DNA from: Escarpia spicata
Lineage: Eukaryota > Annelida > Polychaeta > Sabellida > Siboglinidae
Direction: 5' to 3'
DNA: 64,000 bases
Assembly: GCA_963995525.1 (NCBI GenBank)
Contig: OZ023210.1
Coordinates: forward strand, 4,893,530-4,957,529
In this document: positions 12,774-23,220 of the stretch, piece by piece
Numbering within the stretch: the stretch's first letter is position 1
How the letters are laid out: each line of letters starts with the position of its first letter
Translations under genes and position numbers: made by a program
Notes under the pieces: generated by a model
Database searches by the model: none
Seen by the model: only the letters and a program-made list of their open reading frames with translations
What the model was told of the DNA's origin: nothing

Positions 12774-12916
12774 TATAAAATAGTGACACGTACATCATGG
12801 CTTCGGTGACAGAACTAACTTCTTTATTCTCGTAATTACAGGAGAGTTCCAACATGTTTAAATCACAATAAACTATACGACAGGTGGTAGTATCAGACGG
12901 TGTTATGTTCATTACA
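12774..12916 (-). repeat. 3' LTR of the outer Gypsy element
   Basis: This 143-bp sequence matches 18162-18304 with 5 mismatches. On the minus strand it begins TGTAATGAAC and ends in TATTTTATA. A purine tract (TTTGGGGAGA, read on the minus strand) lies just upstream, as expected for the plus-strand primer of an LTR element. Confidence 0.8.
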
Positions 12917-13006
12917 TCTCCCCAAACTTTATACAATTATGTTTTGCAAATAAACAAATATCGCCTGATATGTTGAAACTATACACAGTACAGTGTTGAA
13001 ACTACA

Positions 13007-13980
13007 TCACTGTTTACAGAAAGTAGGCAGGTTTACACGAAAACCTTCAAACCGTTTGGGTATACTCTTAACCCTAGGTGGACGACTGGGTGGAGCATGC
13101 ACGGAAGGGGAAAGACTCGTACTAGCCTCAGTTGAGTACGGAGATCCAACTGGATGACTTACTGGGACTATTGGGGGTACTACAGTAGGAGCTGGGTCAG
13201 GTTCGACTGGCCTGTATTGCAACGGCTCAATGTCAGTGCTGACTCTGTGAAAATGACTTGTGTTTCGCGCTTTGACCTCCTGGCCTCTTTGTGCTGTTAC
13301 CATTGTACCTTTCCTGTCTATGACCTCGAAAGGCTCCTGTTGGAATTTGGGCACTAGTTTCCCTTGTTGTGCCACATTCTTCAAAACACTTTGTCTCCGA
13401 TACCAATGTCAGACTTGGTTATCTTTCGTCGTGCTTCCGCATATTCCTTCATCTTTTTCTTTGCCGCCCAATCCTTTTGACGGAGTGTTTCTTCCATTTC
13501 CTCAGCATGCACCTGGGGTAGCTTTATCTTCAACGGCACACCATTCAAAACCGTTGCTGGTGGTAATCCTGTCGAGGTATGCGGGGTTGCCCTGTAGTTT
13601 CTAAGAAACCGGTACAACTCTCGTTTCTAGGGTTTACCTTCTACCTGTGCACATTTGCAGACTTTGCCTATGGTTCTCATGAACCTCTCGGCTACACCAT
13701 TCGCCTCTGGCCAATATGGTGTTACTCTTTGGTGGAGAAAACCTAGGTTGACAGCAAACCTCTTAAACTCTTCACTTTGGAACGGAGTTCCATTGTCTGT
13801 TTTCAGGTTGTCGGGAGTACCTCTTGACGAGAATATCTTCTCGAAGACTGTAATAACTGTCTGAGCCGACAGGGATCTTATCACTTCGACTTCAGGGAAT
13901 CTGGAGTACTCGTCCATGACAACAAGGAGGTAGTCACCTGTAGGTAATGGTCCATAAAATCTGCGGATAGATGATACCAT
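13007..13980 (-). pseudogene. Gypsy integrase core and C-terminal tail
   Basis: From 13980 to 13627 the minus frame shows the rve-type integrase core, including LVVMDEYSRFPEVEVIR, the TDNGTPFQSEEF segment with the second Asp, and PYWPEANGVAERFMRT with the Glu. The frame is broken at about 13620 and continues at 13617-13381 (FLRNYRATPHTSTGLPPATV) and 13384-13007. The last ends in a proline-rich tail with RVKSIPKRFEGF. At least two frame breaks separate the parts. Confidence 0.8.
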
Positions 13981-14216
13981 TTCCTTGACGGAAGATCAGA
14001 CATGACCAATGGTTCCCTTGGCTTTGGATCATAAGCCGCTTTGCACGCTACACATTCATGAAGTAGCTTGGCTACCATAGCGTCAATTCTGGGAAACCAG
14101 ACTTTCTCTCTGAGGAGAGCCTTGGTCTTGTTTATCCCTTGATGCCCTTCTTGGGCCAGATGGATTAACCTGTGCTGCAGACTCGCTGGAACCGCAATAC
14201 GGGTTCCTCTCAACAC
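13881..14216 (-). pseudogene. Gypsy integrase zinc-binding N-terminal domain
   Basis: The minus-strand reading shows the HHCC arrangement of Ty3/Gypsy integrases: HRLIHLAQEGHQGINKTKALL, then CVACKAA. It runs into the beginning of the catalytic core, where a frameshift near 13980-13940 moves the core to another frame. Confidence 0.75.
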
Positions 14217-14230
14217 TAATCCATCTCGTG

Positions 14231-14795
14231 TTACAATGAGTTCATTTCCAACTCTGCTGTAGATTGCATCGCTTTAAAGTCCACACTTGGATCTTGTCCA
14301 TACTTTGTTTCAAGCATGTACCATTTTCCAGTTAACAGAAGATCTTTCACAGCACTCAGACTTGGGTCTGCCAACGTTGCTTCTAAGACTTCTGTACTAT
14401 TCATTGCTTTTTGGATACTTTCCTCTCTGACGAAGTTCACATACTCTTCTGCCACAAGTTCTTCTCGAGAACTGTCTGACACTTGCGGATTGCGAGATAA
14501 GTAATCCGACAGATTATCTTTACCCTGACGGTACACGATAACTGGCTGGTACGGCAGCAGCCTCATAGCCCATCTTTCCAGTCTCAGGGGCAGCTTGGCG
14601 CCGGGATTTCCATAAAAAAGTTACTAACGGCTTGTGGTCAGTTACCACTTTCACTGGCGCCCGTAGACATACACATAACAGTATTCGCAAGCCCAGACAA
14701 CTGCCAGCGATTCTCTTTCTAGTTGACTCTTGTACCGCTGCTCAACTGGTGTTAGGGCTCTGCTCCCGTATGCAACTACTTGGGGCTTCTTGTCT
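14231..14795 (-). pseudogene. Gypsy RNase H remnant
   Basis: The minus strand encodes the C-terminal half of a Gypsy RNase H: a YGSRALTPVEQRY-like segment near 14780-14740, a frame break near 14650, and then RLLPYQPVIVYRQGKDNLSD and the LSRNP connection near 14490. The N-terminal part and all of reverse transcriptase are absent. Confidence 0.7.
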
Positions 14796-14990
14796 TAGTT
14801 AGTATACGTGTACCACCATACGCATTCAGTTTGTCATGACATGTTTCAAGACGAACACCTTTGAATTTGTTCTGAAACGTACTCTCATCAATTAGACTAC
14901 ACGATGCACCACTATCAGCTGTCATCACCACTGAACACTTTTCAAACTCGATTTTGAACTTCGGCGATTTTGCTACAAAAGTGCTATTGT
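14776..14990 (-). pseudogene. Gypsy aspartic protease (outer element)
   Basis: The frame contains the retropepsin active-site motif MTADSGASCSLIDE near 14930-14890. The upstream part of this frame is cut by the nested element at 15000. The downstream side meets the reverse-transcriptase deletion near 14795. Confidence 0.75.
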
Positions 14991-14994
14991 AAAC

Positions 14995-14999
14995 ACCAT
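14995..14999. repeat. Target-site duplication ACCAT, left copy
   Basis: ACCAT directly precedes the left LTR of the nested element and recurs at 16904-16908 just after its right LTR. Confidence 0.85.
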
Positions 15000-15142
15000 T
15001 GCAATGTTGTTGTGTTTGGGTTGGTTTACTGTGAGTTTGATAACCACTGAACACGCCGTGTGTGAAAAGGATAGAAGCGGAAGTTCCATAATGTATTCAA
15101 AAGTAAAATACCAATCTGCGCGTAGTAAACGGCTACATTACA
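15000..15142 (-). repeat. 3' LTR of the nested Gypsy element
   Basis: 143 bp that match 16761-16903 with about 5 mismatches. On the minus strand the LTR starts TGTAATGTAG and ends CATTGCA, giving TG...CA termini. A purine-rich tract (ACAGGGAGGAA, minus strand) lies immediately upstream. Confidence 0.85.
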
Positions 15143-15481
15143 TTCCTCCCTGTCTCGGAAGAATACTTGTGACTGTAATAAACCGAAACTAAAACTAAGT
15201 GTCCTTGTGATATACGCATAATAAAGAACAGTAAAACACCTTAAATACAAGGATACGAGTTGCTACTCTAAACGTCCGTCACGAAATCTCTAAACCTCGT
15301 AGGTTCCTTCACCCGTCTCACAGGTCTCTGTGGAACATTCGCGTGCGCAGCTTCGTCGTTTTGCTGATCGCGAACTTCTCGAGTCAGTTAGTCGTCTAGT
15401 TGGTCGAGTTGGTCGTCTTCACTGATGTCAAACTTCAACATCTACGATTTGTGGTTGGAACGTGCCATTTGTTGTGACGTT

Positions 15482-16725
15482 CTATCTTGTTGCGACGTTT
15501 TGAGCGATGTGGAGGATTCCCAAGTCCTGTGCAGTTTGGCAGCCTAACAGATTGCCTGTCGTGCCCTCCACCACATGAATGCTTTTGTCGATGACCGTCG
15601 AGCGAAACTTCACTTTCGTGATAAGCACGGCGATCACAGGTAGTGGTGTTTGTGAGCCATATGGATACACTTTTGTCGTAGGCTGTTTGAATAACATACT
15701 GCTAGATTGTCTGATCATTTTGAATGTGCTGTTGTCAATTATATTAACTGACGCCCCGGAATCTACAGTCATTTTGATAGGATTTCCTTCAATCTGCACT
15801 GTGCATGTGGGCAATGGGTTGTGCTCGTTTGTTTGTTTGATTGTAGAAAAAACATAATCATTGTCAGATTCAGCTGCCAGACTTTTTGGACTGACTGCGT
15901 TGGTGCTTGTGACAGTGTTAGTTTGCATTCGATTACCGTATTTAGATCTGCAGACTTTCTCGAAATGTCCATTCTTATGGCAAAAATTGCACGTTTTGCC
16001 TTTTGCAGCGCATTGTTTAGTCGGCGGATGCGGATATTTGTCCCCACAGTAACGACATATTGTTGATGTCTGTCTACTCGCAGTGTTCATTGATGTTGCG
16101 TTATTGAACCGCTTATTTCGAGTTGCCTTTTTCTTGAAACGTTTGCTGGCGATGTTAACTTCAGCTTCTCTTGACGTTTCTCCTGATGTTTCCATCTCTG
16201 ACGCTTGTTTCTCAGACAACTCCATCGCTCTGCCTTCATCCAGCATTTCAGTGAGCGATATAGTGGCATCACGCCACACACGGCGTCGTAGTCTTGACGA
16301 CGTACAATTCTGCACAATCTGTGTCTTAATTTCACGATCAGTGTCAGTGAATTCGCAGGTTGCAGCAAGACGTCTAAACGCATATGGTACGTGTCGAGTG
16401 ATTCACCAATTTCTTGTTTTTCTTTTCTGAATTGGTACACTTCGTACTCAGTGTTCTTCTTTGGCGAGAAATATGCAGTGAGCTTTTCACAAGCTTTGTC
16501 AAAATCGTCAGACGCCCCTGTATCTGGCAACGTTTCAAATATTTCGTACACCTGCTCGCCAGCATAATGTAGCAGCAGTGCTCTCTGACGTGCGCGACTA
16601 CTAACGTCTATCGCCACCATCATGTTTGTGAAACGAGACAACCACTTCTTCCATCGGACGCCCGTATTGGCACTGTCCGTATACACGTCAAATTCGGCGA
16701 AATGCGGCAAACCGTTTGAAGCCAT
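15482..16725 (-). pseudogene. gag-protease of the nested Gypsy element
   Basis: The minus-strand coding region starts at 16725 (MASNGLPHFAEFDVYTD) with a gag capsid-like region containing RALLLHYAGEQVYEIF and LTAYFSPKKNTEYEV. Near 16315-16350 the frame shifts by one. The second frame carries a zinc knuckle (CRYCGDKYPHPPTKQC, then CNFCHKNGHFEKVC) and a retropepsin motif MTVDSGASVNIID near 15760, ending at 15482. The gag part is homologous to that of the outer element. A sequencing error or a true frameshift could explain the gag break. Confidence 0.8.
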
Positions 16726-16760
16726 GATATCTTAACTCACTTACTCATGCTCGTCGTCAA

Positions 16761-16903
16761 TGTAATGTTGTTGTGTTTGGGTTGTTTTACTGTGAGTTTG
16801 ATAACCACCGAATACGCCGTGTGTGAAAAGGATAGAAGCGGAAGTTCCATAATGTATTCAAAAGTAAAATACAAATCTGCGCGTAGTAAACGGCTACATT
16901 ACA
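16761..16903 (-). repeat. 5' LTR of the nested Gypsy element
   Basis: The right-hand 143-bp LTR of the nested copy, followed by the ACCAT duplication at 16904-16908. Gag coding begins 36 bp further on in the minus-strand direction. Confidence 0.85.
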
Positions 16904-17053
16904 ACCATGTATACTACTTTCACAAACATCACCCTCAGTGTTTCCGGAAACATCAGTTATACTATTTTCACAACCATCACACTCCGTGCTTTCATCATTT
17001 ACAGTCCCTACTGTAAATACGCAATCCTCAACCTCATCACTAACTTCACGAAC

Positions 17054-17817
17054 TTATTTCTTCACAAACTGTTTGTTTGTGGTACTTTTCTGACCTTTCC
17101 TAGGAAAAAAATTAGCAAAATGGTTTCTTCCATGACACACAAAACACTGTTTACCAAATGCCGGGCAAGTTTCCTTGCCTCCTACATGCGGAAAGTCTTT
17201 CCCACAGTATCTACATTTTGTTACACCCTGTTGTGGTTTTCTAAGTTTCGACTGTCCGAACTTGCGACCGATTGTCTTGGCATCTTGTTGGATACCTGTC
17301 AAATCTTTTTCAATGTCCAAACTTTGGGCTTGCGCTAGCTCGTTATTTCGACCCGCTTCGATGATGTCGCCTGGCGTCAACGCATCGTTTGTCAGTCCTT
17401 GTTTACGCAGTTTTGAGTCTGTGGTTGTCTGTATCACGTGTGATTTAATTTCACCGTTTATGTCGTTGAACTCGCAACTGGCCGCTGCCTGGCGGAGACG
17501 AGTATGGTAAGCGTCAATTTTTTCGCCACTCTCTTGACGCATGCGTCTAAACACGGCACGTTCATACTCACGATTAACCTTCGGCTTGAAGTATGCTGTT
17601 AGCGCTGTTTTGGCCTGTTCATAAGTTGTCTCTCTGTTCGGCAGGTTGACAAAAATATCGAATATTTTACTGCCAACTGCATGCAACAACAGTGCTCTCG
17701 AACCTGATAGTTCTCGAACCTGAGTAGCCACTTATCCCATTTGGGACCTAACGAGGCGTCACTATCGGAAAGTTCGCTTTCAAAAGGCTGTACGCACGGC
17801 ACATTTAATGACGTTGC
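17054..17817 (-). pseudogene. gag of the outer Gypsy element
   Basis: The minus-strand frame starts at MATSLNVPCVQPFESE (17817), is broken near 17710, and continues with RALLLHAVGSKIFDIFVNLP, a capsid-like segment and a zinc-knuckle region (CRYCGKDFPHVGGKETC, CFVCHGRNHFANF). It ends at a TAA at 17054-17056. The same frame stays open beyond the TAA towards the protease, up to the insertion site of the nested element. Confidence 0.75.
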
Positions 17818-18161
17818 CATGACTGCATCCTGCACAAATCTATTCCATGCAGATACAGTCTACTGAATCACGACTGGTGGCTTGTTTACTAGTTATACAC
17901 AGTAAACAACCGACTTGATACGAATGTCACATGTTCGCAGTATGCGTGGTTCCCGCTCATTTTGCACACGCCACTGTCTGTGGTATGGTTCTCGTGGCTG
18001 ACAACACGGCCAACGGATTGAAATTGAACACGTTCATAACGGACTTAACACTAACCGTTTCTTGGTATAGGCATTTTGCACACGTCTCTGTGCTATGTGG
18101 TAGACGACACTACTCAAACACTTGTCTTTTGGTTCTGTTTCGCGCATCTCTCGTCGCCAAA

Positions 18162-18304
18162 TATAAAATAGTGACACGTACATCATGGCTTCGGTGACAG
18201 AACTAACTTTTTTATTCTCGTAATTACAGGAGAGTTCCAGCATGTTTAAATCACTATAAACTATACGACAGGTGGCAGAATCAGACGGTGTTATGTTCAT
18301 TACA
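18162..18304 (-). repeat. 5' LTR of the outer Gypsy element
   Basis: The right-hand copy of the 143-bp LTR. It is followed by ATCAC (18305-18309), the second copy of the target duplication. The LINE endonuclease frame resumes directly beyond it with Gly-Ser-Ser-Asp. Confidence 0.8.
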
Positions 18305-18960
18305 ATCACTACTCCCCACTGGCTCACATATCTTAACATTTTCAACTAATTCATTCTGTGAGGACAAAACTAACACATTCTCACCTTTGGTTGGTTCTAG
18401 CACATGTCGAGAAAGGAAAGTATCTTGTACTAAAACTAAAAACGTGTGGTCCTCACTCCCCATACTCTAGAGATTTCCATTGTATATGCCCATGGTTAAA
18501 ATCCCCCATAATAATACAGTACCGTTTGCATACTTGTCTCATAGCGTTTTGTATTTTTTCATTCTCTTCTATGCTTATGTTTGGACTTCGATAAACTAAC
18601 CCAACTGTTAACGTTGAGTTTTCTGCAACTATGTTACACCAAACAGCTTCTTCGCAATCTGCTTCTCTTTCTAATTTTATTTCATAAGCCTGGATAGATT
18701 CTTTAATATATAAAATAACTCCACCTCCCCTTCTTCCTATTCTATCTTTCCTAAACATTACATATCCTGTCAGTCCCAATTCGGCATCTGATATATCGGT
18801 GGTGGTCTATGATTCGGTTATACCTATTATGTGAGGGTCAATTTCTTAATTCTACCGTAATGTTTAGTTCATTTATTTTGTTTACTATACTCCTTGCATT
18901 TAAACAAACACATTTATATCCAGCTTCAGAAGAGTTTTCCAGACTGTTCTTTATCTATGC
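18305..18960 (-). pseudogene. CR1-type LINE ORF2: endonuclease domain
   Basis: The minus strand encodes an APE-type (EEP) endonuclease. It starts with CLNARSIVNKINEL near 18890, then RRGGGVILYIKESIQAYEIK, VGLVYRSPN and IIMGDFNHGHIQW near 18500. In a second frame it ends with VLEPTKGENVL and the GSSD segment at the Gypsy insertion point. Frame breaks lie near 18780-18800 and 18460. Confidence 0.8.
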
Positions 18961-19030
18961 CTACAGTTTCAGGCTTCTCTGTGAGTCCCCCTTGCGAATC
19001 TAGTTTAAATAGATGCAACCTGTCCCACTC

Positions 19031-20216
19031 TCAACAGGTCGCAAGCAGGGTCTCTGAGTAAACTGATGCTCCCTTTCCACTGAAATGGAGGCCATCTCTC
19101 AAGTACATATCTTCCCTCCCAACAAAGTATCCCCATAAATATGTGAATCCCACCCCCTCTTCTTCACACATCTGCTTAACTAGTGCGTTGATCGCCATCC
19201 TCTTGCAGTTTATATATGTTGCCCCCCTTCCTCCCATTACCGGCAAAATTCCTGAGATCATAATCTGTTCAACTCTTGTCTTCTTTAGCTTCCTCACTAA
19301 CTGTCTATACTTCTGTACTATCCCAGTTGTTCCCTCCCTGTCTGCATTATTTGTTCCTACGTGTACTATTATAGACCCTCCCTTGCCATGCTCCAATACC
19401 TTCTCTACCTTTTCAGTCACATGTTCTATCCTAGCCCCCGGTAAACAAACAAAGACGTCCTTCCCCTCGCTTAGTGTCTTATCTGTCTTTCTCATAACGG
19501 AGTCGCCCATAAACAGCCTCTCTTTCCTCATTGCTCCCTCAATCACTGCCTCAGAGTAGCTCCTTCTCTGGTATGCATATGTCTGGTTGTTGTCTTTTCC
19601 CCATGCCGTCTTCTCTCCTGTCACATTCTCTTCCGATCCATTCTTTCCTGTCGCTTTTTCTCTTGTCACCTTTCCTCCTGTCATCGTCCGTTTTATCGAC
19701 TTCTCTTCTATCACATTTGCTCTCACTTCTTTTCGTCCCTTCATCTTTCCTCCCATTTTCTTCTCTCCTCTCCCGTCCCATCTTCCCTCCCTCCTTCTCT
19801 ACGGTCACTTTCTCCCCTGTCACCTTCACGCTTGTCACGTTTTCTGTCGTCGATTGTCCAATTTCTTCCCCTCCAATCACCTTCCATCCTCTCAATCTCC
19901 TTTCCTCAGTCTTCTTACCACTGCTATTCTCCTTCAGTCTTGCAGTATTCCCACCTCTCTCCCTGTCTTCTCTCTCCATTCCTTCTGTCTCCTTGCTAAT
20001 TCTCATTTCCATCCCCTTTACAATATATGTCAACCTAACTAACTCCTTCTGCAGACACTCCACCTTCCAACACCCCATGCACTGAAAGGTGGTTTCCTCC
20101 TCCTTGGTTTCTGCCCATGACTTCCCACAGCAGAACAATGCAAAATCCACCCAGCTATGGCAGTGATCGCACACCAAGTGTCGCTTAACCTTGACTTGCC
20201 GCTTGCAAGGCGCCAT
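19031..20216 (-). pseudogene. CR1-type LINE ORF1: zinc finger plus SGNH esterase
   Basis: Starting at MAPCKRQVKVKRHLVCDHCH (20216) the minus strand encodes a Cys/His-rich PHD-like finger (CDHC ... CCGK ... CMGC), a short coiled region and a long Lys/Glu/Arg-rich linker. A frameshift at about 19750-19800 is followed by an SGNH hydrolase domain ending at 19031. The esterase shows block I (RLFMGDSVM), block III (VHVGTNNAD) and block V (RDGLHFSGKG) with the catalytic Ser, Asp and His. PHD plus esterase is a known ORF1 layout of CR1-like LINEs. The role is RNA binding in the retrotransposition particle, by analogy. Confidence 0.8.
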
Positions 20217-20530
20217 ATCACGATCAGAATTTATTTAATAGGTGAGGGTCGGGACGTGTCCACACACTGGTGGGCCCTGCACCCTGCACATATCGGGCTC
20301 ATGCTGCTCCGCCAAGGTTTTTCGTGGCTGGACCACTAGATCTCATGCAGGTTTGGCCTGGAGCCGCAAGGTGTCCAGTTACCATATGGTGTCGCAAGGA
20401 GGCACTGCATGAGTCTTGATTGAGGAGAGGCTATATACCAGCAGGAAAGACTTACACACTCGGCTTTCTTTTCACCTCGGATAAGGCTATCTGGCGGCTG
20501 AAGCTGAGTGATGCGCCTAGTGCTGGGCGG
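20217..20530 (-). mobile_element. Probable 5' UTR of the CR1-type LINE
   Basis: The GC-richer sequence upstream of ORF1 (minus orientation) has no ORF and fades into AT-rich DNA near 20530. I take it as the element's 5' UTR; the exact end is not defined. Confidence 0.4.
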
Positions 20531-20751
20531 TAGATACTGGTAAATACCGTCCTGTGAATAATAGCTGTAAAACTGAGATCAATTGGGAAAACATCTTAAA
20601 AGGATTATATTTGAAACATAGTTGCAATAAAACGTATTGTTTGATCACCAGAATAAATTAACTATAAACCAAAACTGGACAAACATAATATACTATGACA
20701 GAAAACAGCAACAAACGTATTACATTCTAAGTAAATAGTCAGTCGGCTGTC

Positions 20752-21144
20752 TACATGTACTGGCAATGTTGCTACATGCTCACCTCTACATGTACTGGCA
20801 ATGTTGCTACATGCTCACCTCTACGTGTACTGGCAATGTTGCTACATGCTCACCTCTACGTGTACTGGCAATGTTGGTACATGCTCACCTCTACATGTAC
20901 TGGCAATGTTGCTACATGCTCACCTCTACATGTACTGGCAATGTTGCTACATGCTCACCTCTACGTGTACTGGCAATGTTGCTACATGCTCACCTCTACG
21001 TGTACTGGCAATGTTGCTACATGCTCACCTCTACGTGTACTGGCAATGTTGCTACATGCTCACCTCTACATGTACTGGCAATGTTGCTACATGCTCACCT
21101 CTACATGTACTGGCAATGTTGCTACATGCTCACCTCTACGTGTG
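20752..21144. repeat. 35-bp minisatellite, about 11 copies
   Basis: The unit TGTACTGGCAATGTTGCTACATGCTCACCTCTAC(A/G) repeats head to tail with very few changes, mostly A/G at one site and one GTTGGT variant. Because 35 is not a multiple of three, apparent ORFs on the plus strand simply cycle through the three frames. They are not genes. Confidence 0.95.
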
Positions 21145-21149
21145 GCTAA

Positions 21150-22610
21150 TGTGTATTGACCATAAACTGTGAGGAATGGATAATTATAAAATGGTAACAT
21201 AAACACAACATCAACACTTTTTACTACTAAAACACTGGAATAACAACGTGTACTGCATTCATCGTGTATCTCAACGGTACAGGTGTATTATGAAATAGTA
21301 TTGAGGAGATCGCTTTGTATTTAGCACCCATCAATTTTGTATGTTGATCGTTGCTTGGGGTTCTTCTTTCTTTTGTTTATGTTCTAAATATGAAAATTGA
21401 AATTAAGTTAAGTTGTATTGGCGATCCAGATGGTAGAATGTTTCTATCTTCTTGTATTATAAACACTAACATAATCTTGTTTAATTCGTGTTGTAAGGTG
21501 ATGTATTAGTTAAAGAACTTTGGATTATTAGTACACGATAATTATTTAGAGCAGATGTTACGTACGAGTGTCACATGAATATGAACCGATTAACATGCAC
21601 ACCTTCTAGATGAAACTTCTTGGCAGCCCGTTGAACACCATCTATTTTATCTTAACCTGGACAGATGTGTGACAACATCCGTTCCGCAAATAAAATTGAA
21701 TGTGATCCAGCCCAGGTGCGTGTATCACCGGACGCACTTCCGGTTTGGTCTGCATCGTGTGAGTCCGCGGGAATTGTCCAAATCCATGGAATAGCTCCGG
21801 ATACTTTTCAACAATGGCTATGGGACGTTATCTTGGATGCTGTCCATCTTCACTGTGGCTACATCGGTCTGGGTCATCTTCAGTACGCGGTCCTCAATTT
21901 GTACCAACCCCTGTGTCTCTGCAGGAGTCAAACCCGATAATGGGAGTCACCTTCGCGACTGTGATGAAGAATTCTAGGGAGTGCTTATTCCCCCTGATCT
22001 TGCACTAAATCTTGCAAGTGCCTGTGGTGGGTACCTCGTGTGTGTCCATCATATCCTGTCAGTTTGATTCGGGTCAGCTTCAAACGTTTGGTGCGACTCT
22101 CCGGAAGCTTGTCAAATGGTGTGATACTCGTCTATTCTTGTCTTTAATAATTTGTTCAATAACAGACTGTGAAATCTTTTGGTAAATAACCTTGCACAAG
22201 AATCGAAGACACAAGGATAGACAAAAGCACAGCGAGTTGAGAATCAGCGAACTTAATATCTTCTGCACTGATACCGTCCAGAATTGGTGACTTATTTTTT
22301 GAGAGTCCATTAATAATAACCAACAGTCATTCTCTTATTGCCAGTGGAAAAATCATAACAAACTTTATCACATCGGCTATTCTCCATATCATTAAATAAA
22401 TTGTCATCATAATGATGCTTCCACATTGACCCGATGTTCACAGCACCGTGTTTGTCGGAAGTTTTACTTTACTGTTCGTACAGTGCTTAATTTTATTATT
22501 ATTATTGTCACATTTACAATTCAATAATCTTTCCCAACTAAAAGTTGTTAGAACATACATTTGTGCTGTTGTTTAACATAGTGTATTACTAGTTGGTCGG
22601 GTTTAAGAGT
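21150..22610. other. Stretch with no recognised gene
   Basis: No domain-bearing or splice-supported frame was identified. A short TTATTATTATTA run lies near 22494. Confidence 0.4.
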
Positions 22611-22649
22611 TCCGTTTGGATTGTGGTTATCTATGGTTGCTGTTTAATT

Positions 22650-23220
22650 ACCGTTTAGGACTACAAACACTACTTGACATGTGTTACTCATATGGATGTG
22701 AGCATGACGCGCAATACAATGCGGGTAAATTCCTGGTCATGTACTTTGAATCTAGAAAGTCAAATATTTCTAAAGAAATGACATTAGGAGGAAAGAAGTT
22801 AAACTTTGCCACCTCTTGTAAATGTAATTTCTAATAACTTGTCTGTTATGGAAGCCAAAGTGAGACTTTTGTATGCCAAGAGTAATATGTTACATCAAAT
22901 ATTCAACTTTTGTTCAACTGCTGTAAACAAATTACTATTTACAGCGTATTTTGGTAATATCTATATGTGTGCGTTATGGGTGAACTTTAGAAAAGTTAAT
23001 TTTCAGCAATTCGTTGTTGCATATAACAACTCTTTCAGGATATTGAACAATTTGCCAATGAGATGTAACGCTAGCCACATGTTTGCTACAGCTAATGTCA
23101 GCTCGGCTAAATGTGTAATCAGAAAGGCTATTTTTAGCCTAATGAATAGGACTGGCATGTCGTTGAATCCCATGCGATCAATGCGTTGTAAAAGCGATAA
23201 AATAAATGTATATTAATATT
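22650..23220 (+). mobile_element. 5'-truncated LINE, reverse transcriptase C-terminal end
   Basis: Two plus-strand frames encode the region after the RT catalytic core: a KYGE/CEHDAQYNAGKF-type segment near 22690-22730, LGGKKLNF, then AKVRLLYAKSNML and VVAYNNSFRILNNLPMRCNA near 23010-23060. The last motif recurs in the minus-strand LINE at about 40.8 kb (VAYNNSFRILHNLSSRC), so both copies belong to one family. The 3' end is an A-rich run near 23221. Confidence 0.65.

Larger units (their letters stand above)
15000..16903 (-). mobile_element. Nested Gypsy element, gag-protease only
   Basis: A 1,904-bp minus-strand LTR element with 143-bp LTRs and an ACCAT target duplication, inserted between gag and protease of the outer Gypsy copy. 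It keeps gag, a CCHC zinc knuckle and an aspartic protease. The protease is followed directly by a short tail (VKEPTRFRDFVTDV then stop, about 15300) that resembles the end of a Gypsy integrase. Reverse transcriptase, RNase H and the integrase core are absent. It is best read as an internally deleted, non-autonomous copy related to the element it landed in. Confidence 0.85.
12774..18304 (-). mobile_element. Outer Ty3/Gypsy retrotransposon, RT-deleted and carrying a nested insertion
   Basis: The element is bounded by two 143-bp LTRs and an ATCAC target duplication, and it lies on the minus strand inside a CR1-type LINE. In order it carries gag, protease, a partial RNase H, integrase zinc finger, integrase core and integrase tail. 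A primer-binding-like sequence (TTTGGCGACGAGAGATGC) follows the 5' LTR and a polypurine tract precedes the 3' LTR. Reverse transcriptase is missing: protease coding ends near 14800 and RNase H coding starts almost at once near 14790. Without the inserted 1.9-kb element it would be about 3.6 kb. LTR identity of about 96.5% indicates a fairly recent insertion. Frameshifts in gag and integrase show that it is no longer active. Confidence 0.85.

Noticed and set aside
12775..12916. Duplication of CR1 coding sequence flanking the Gypsy element
   Set aside because: At first this looked like two overlapping LINE fragments. The repeated 143 bp is absent from the LINE reading between Ser-Asp and His-Asn, and it carries TG start, polypurine tract and primer-site context, so it is the LTR.
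19531..20085. Plus-strand Ser/Leu/Pro-rich frames of 151-184 codons
   Set aside because: They lie antisense to the Lys/Glu-rich linker of the LINE ORF1. The composition is explained by the opposite strand.
20755..21172. Three overlapping plus-strand frames of 123-134 codons
   Set aside because: They are products of the 35-bp minisatellite cycling through frames.
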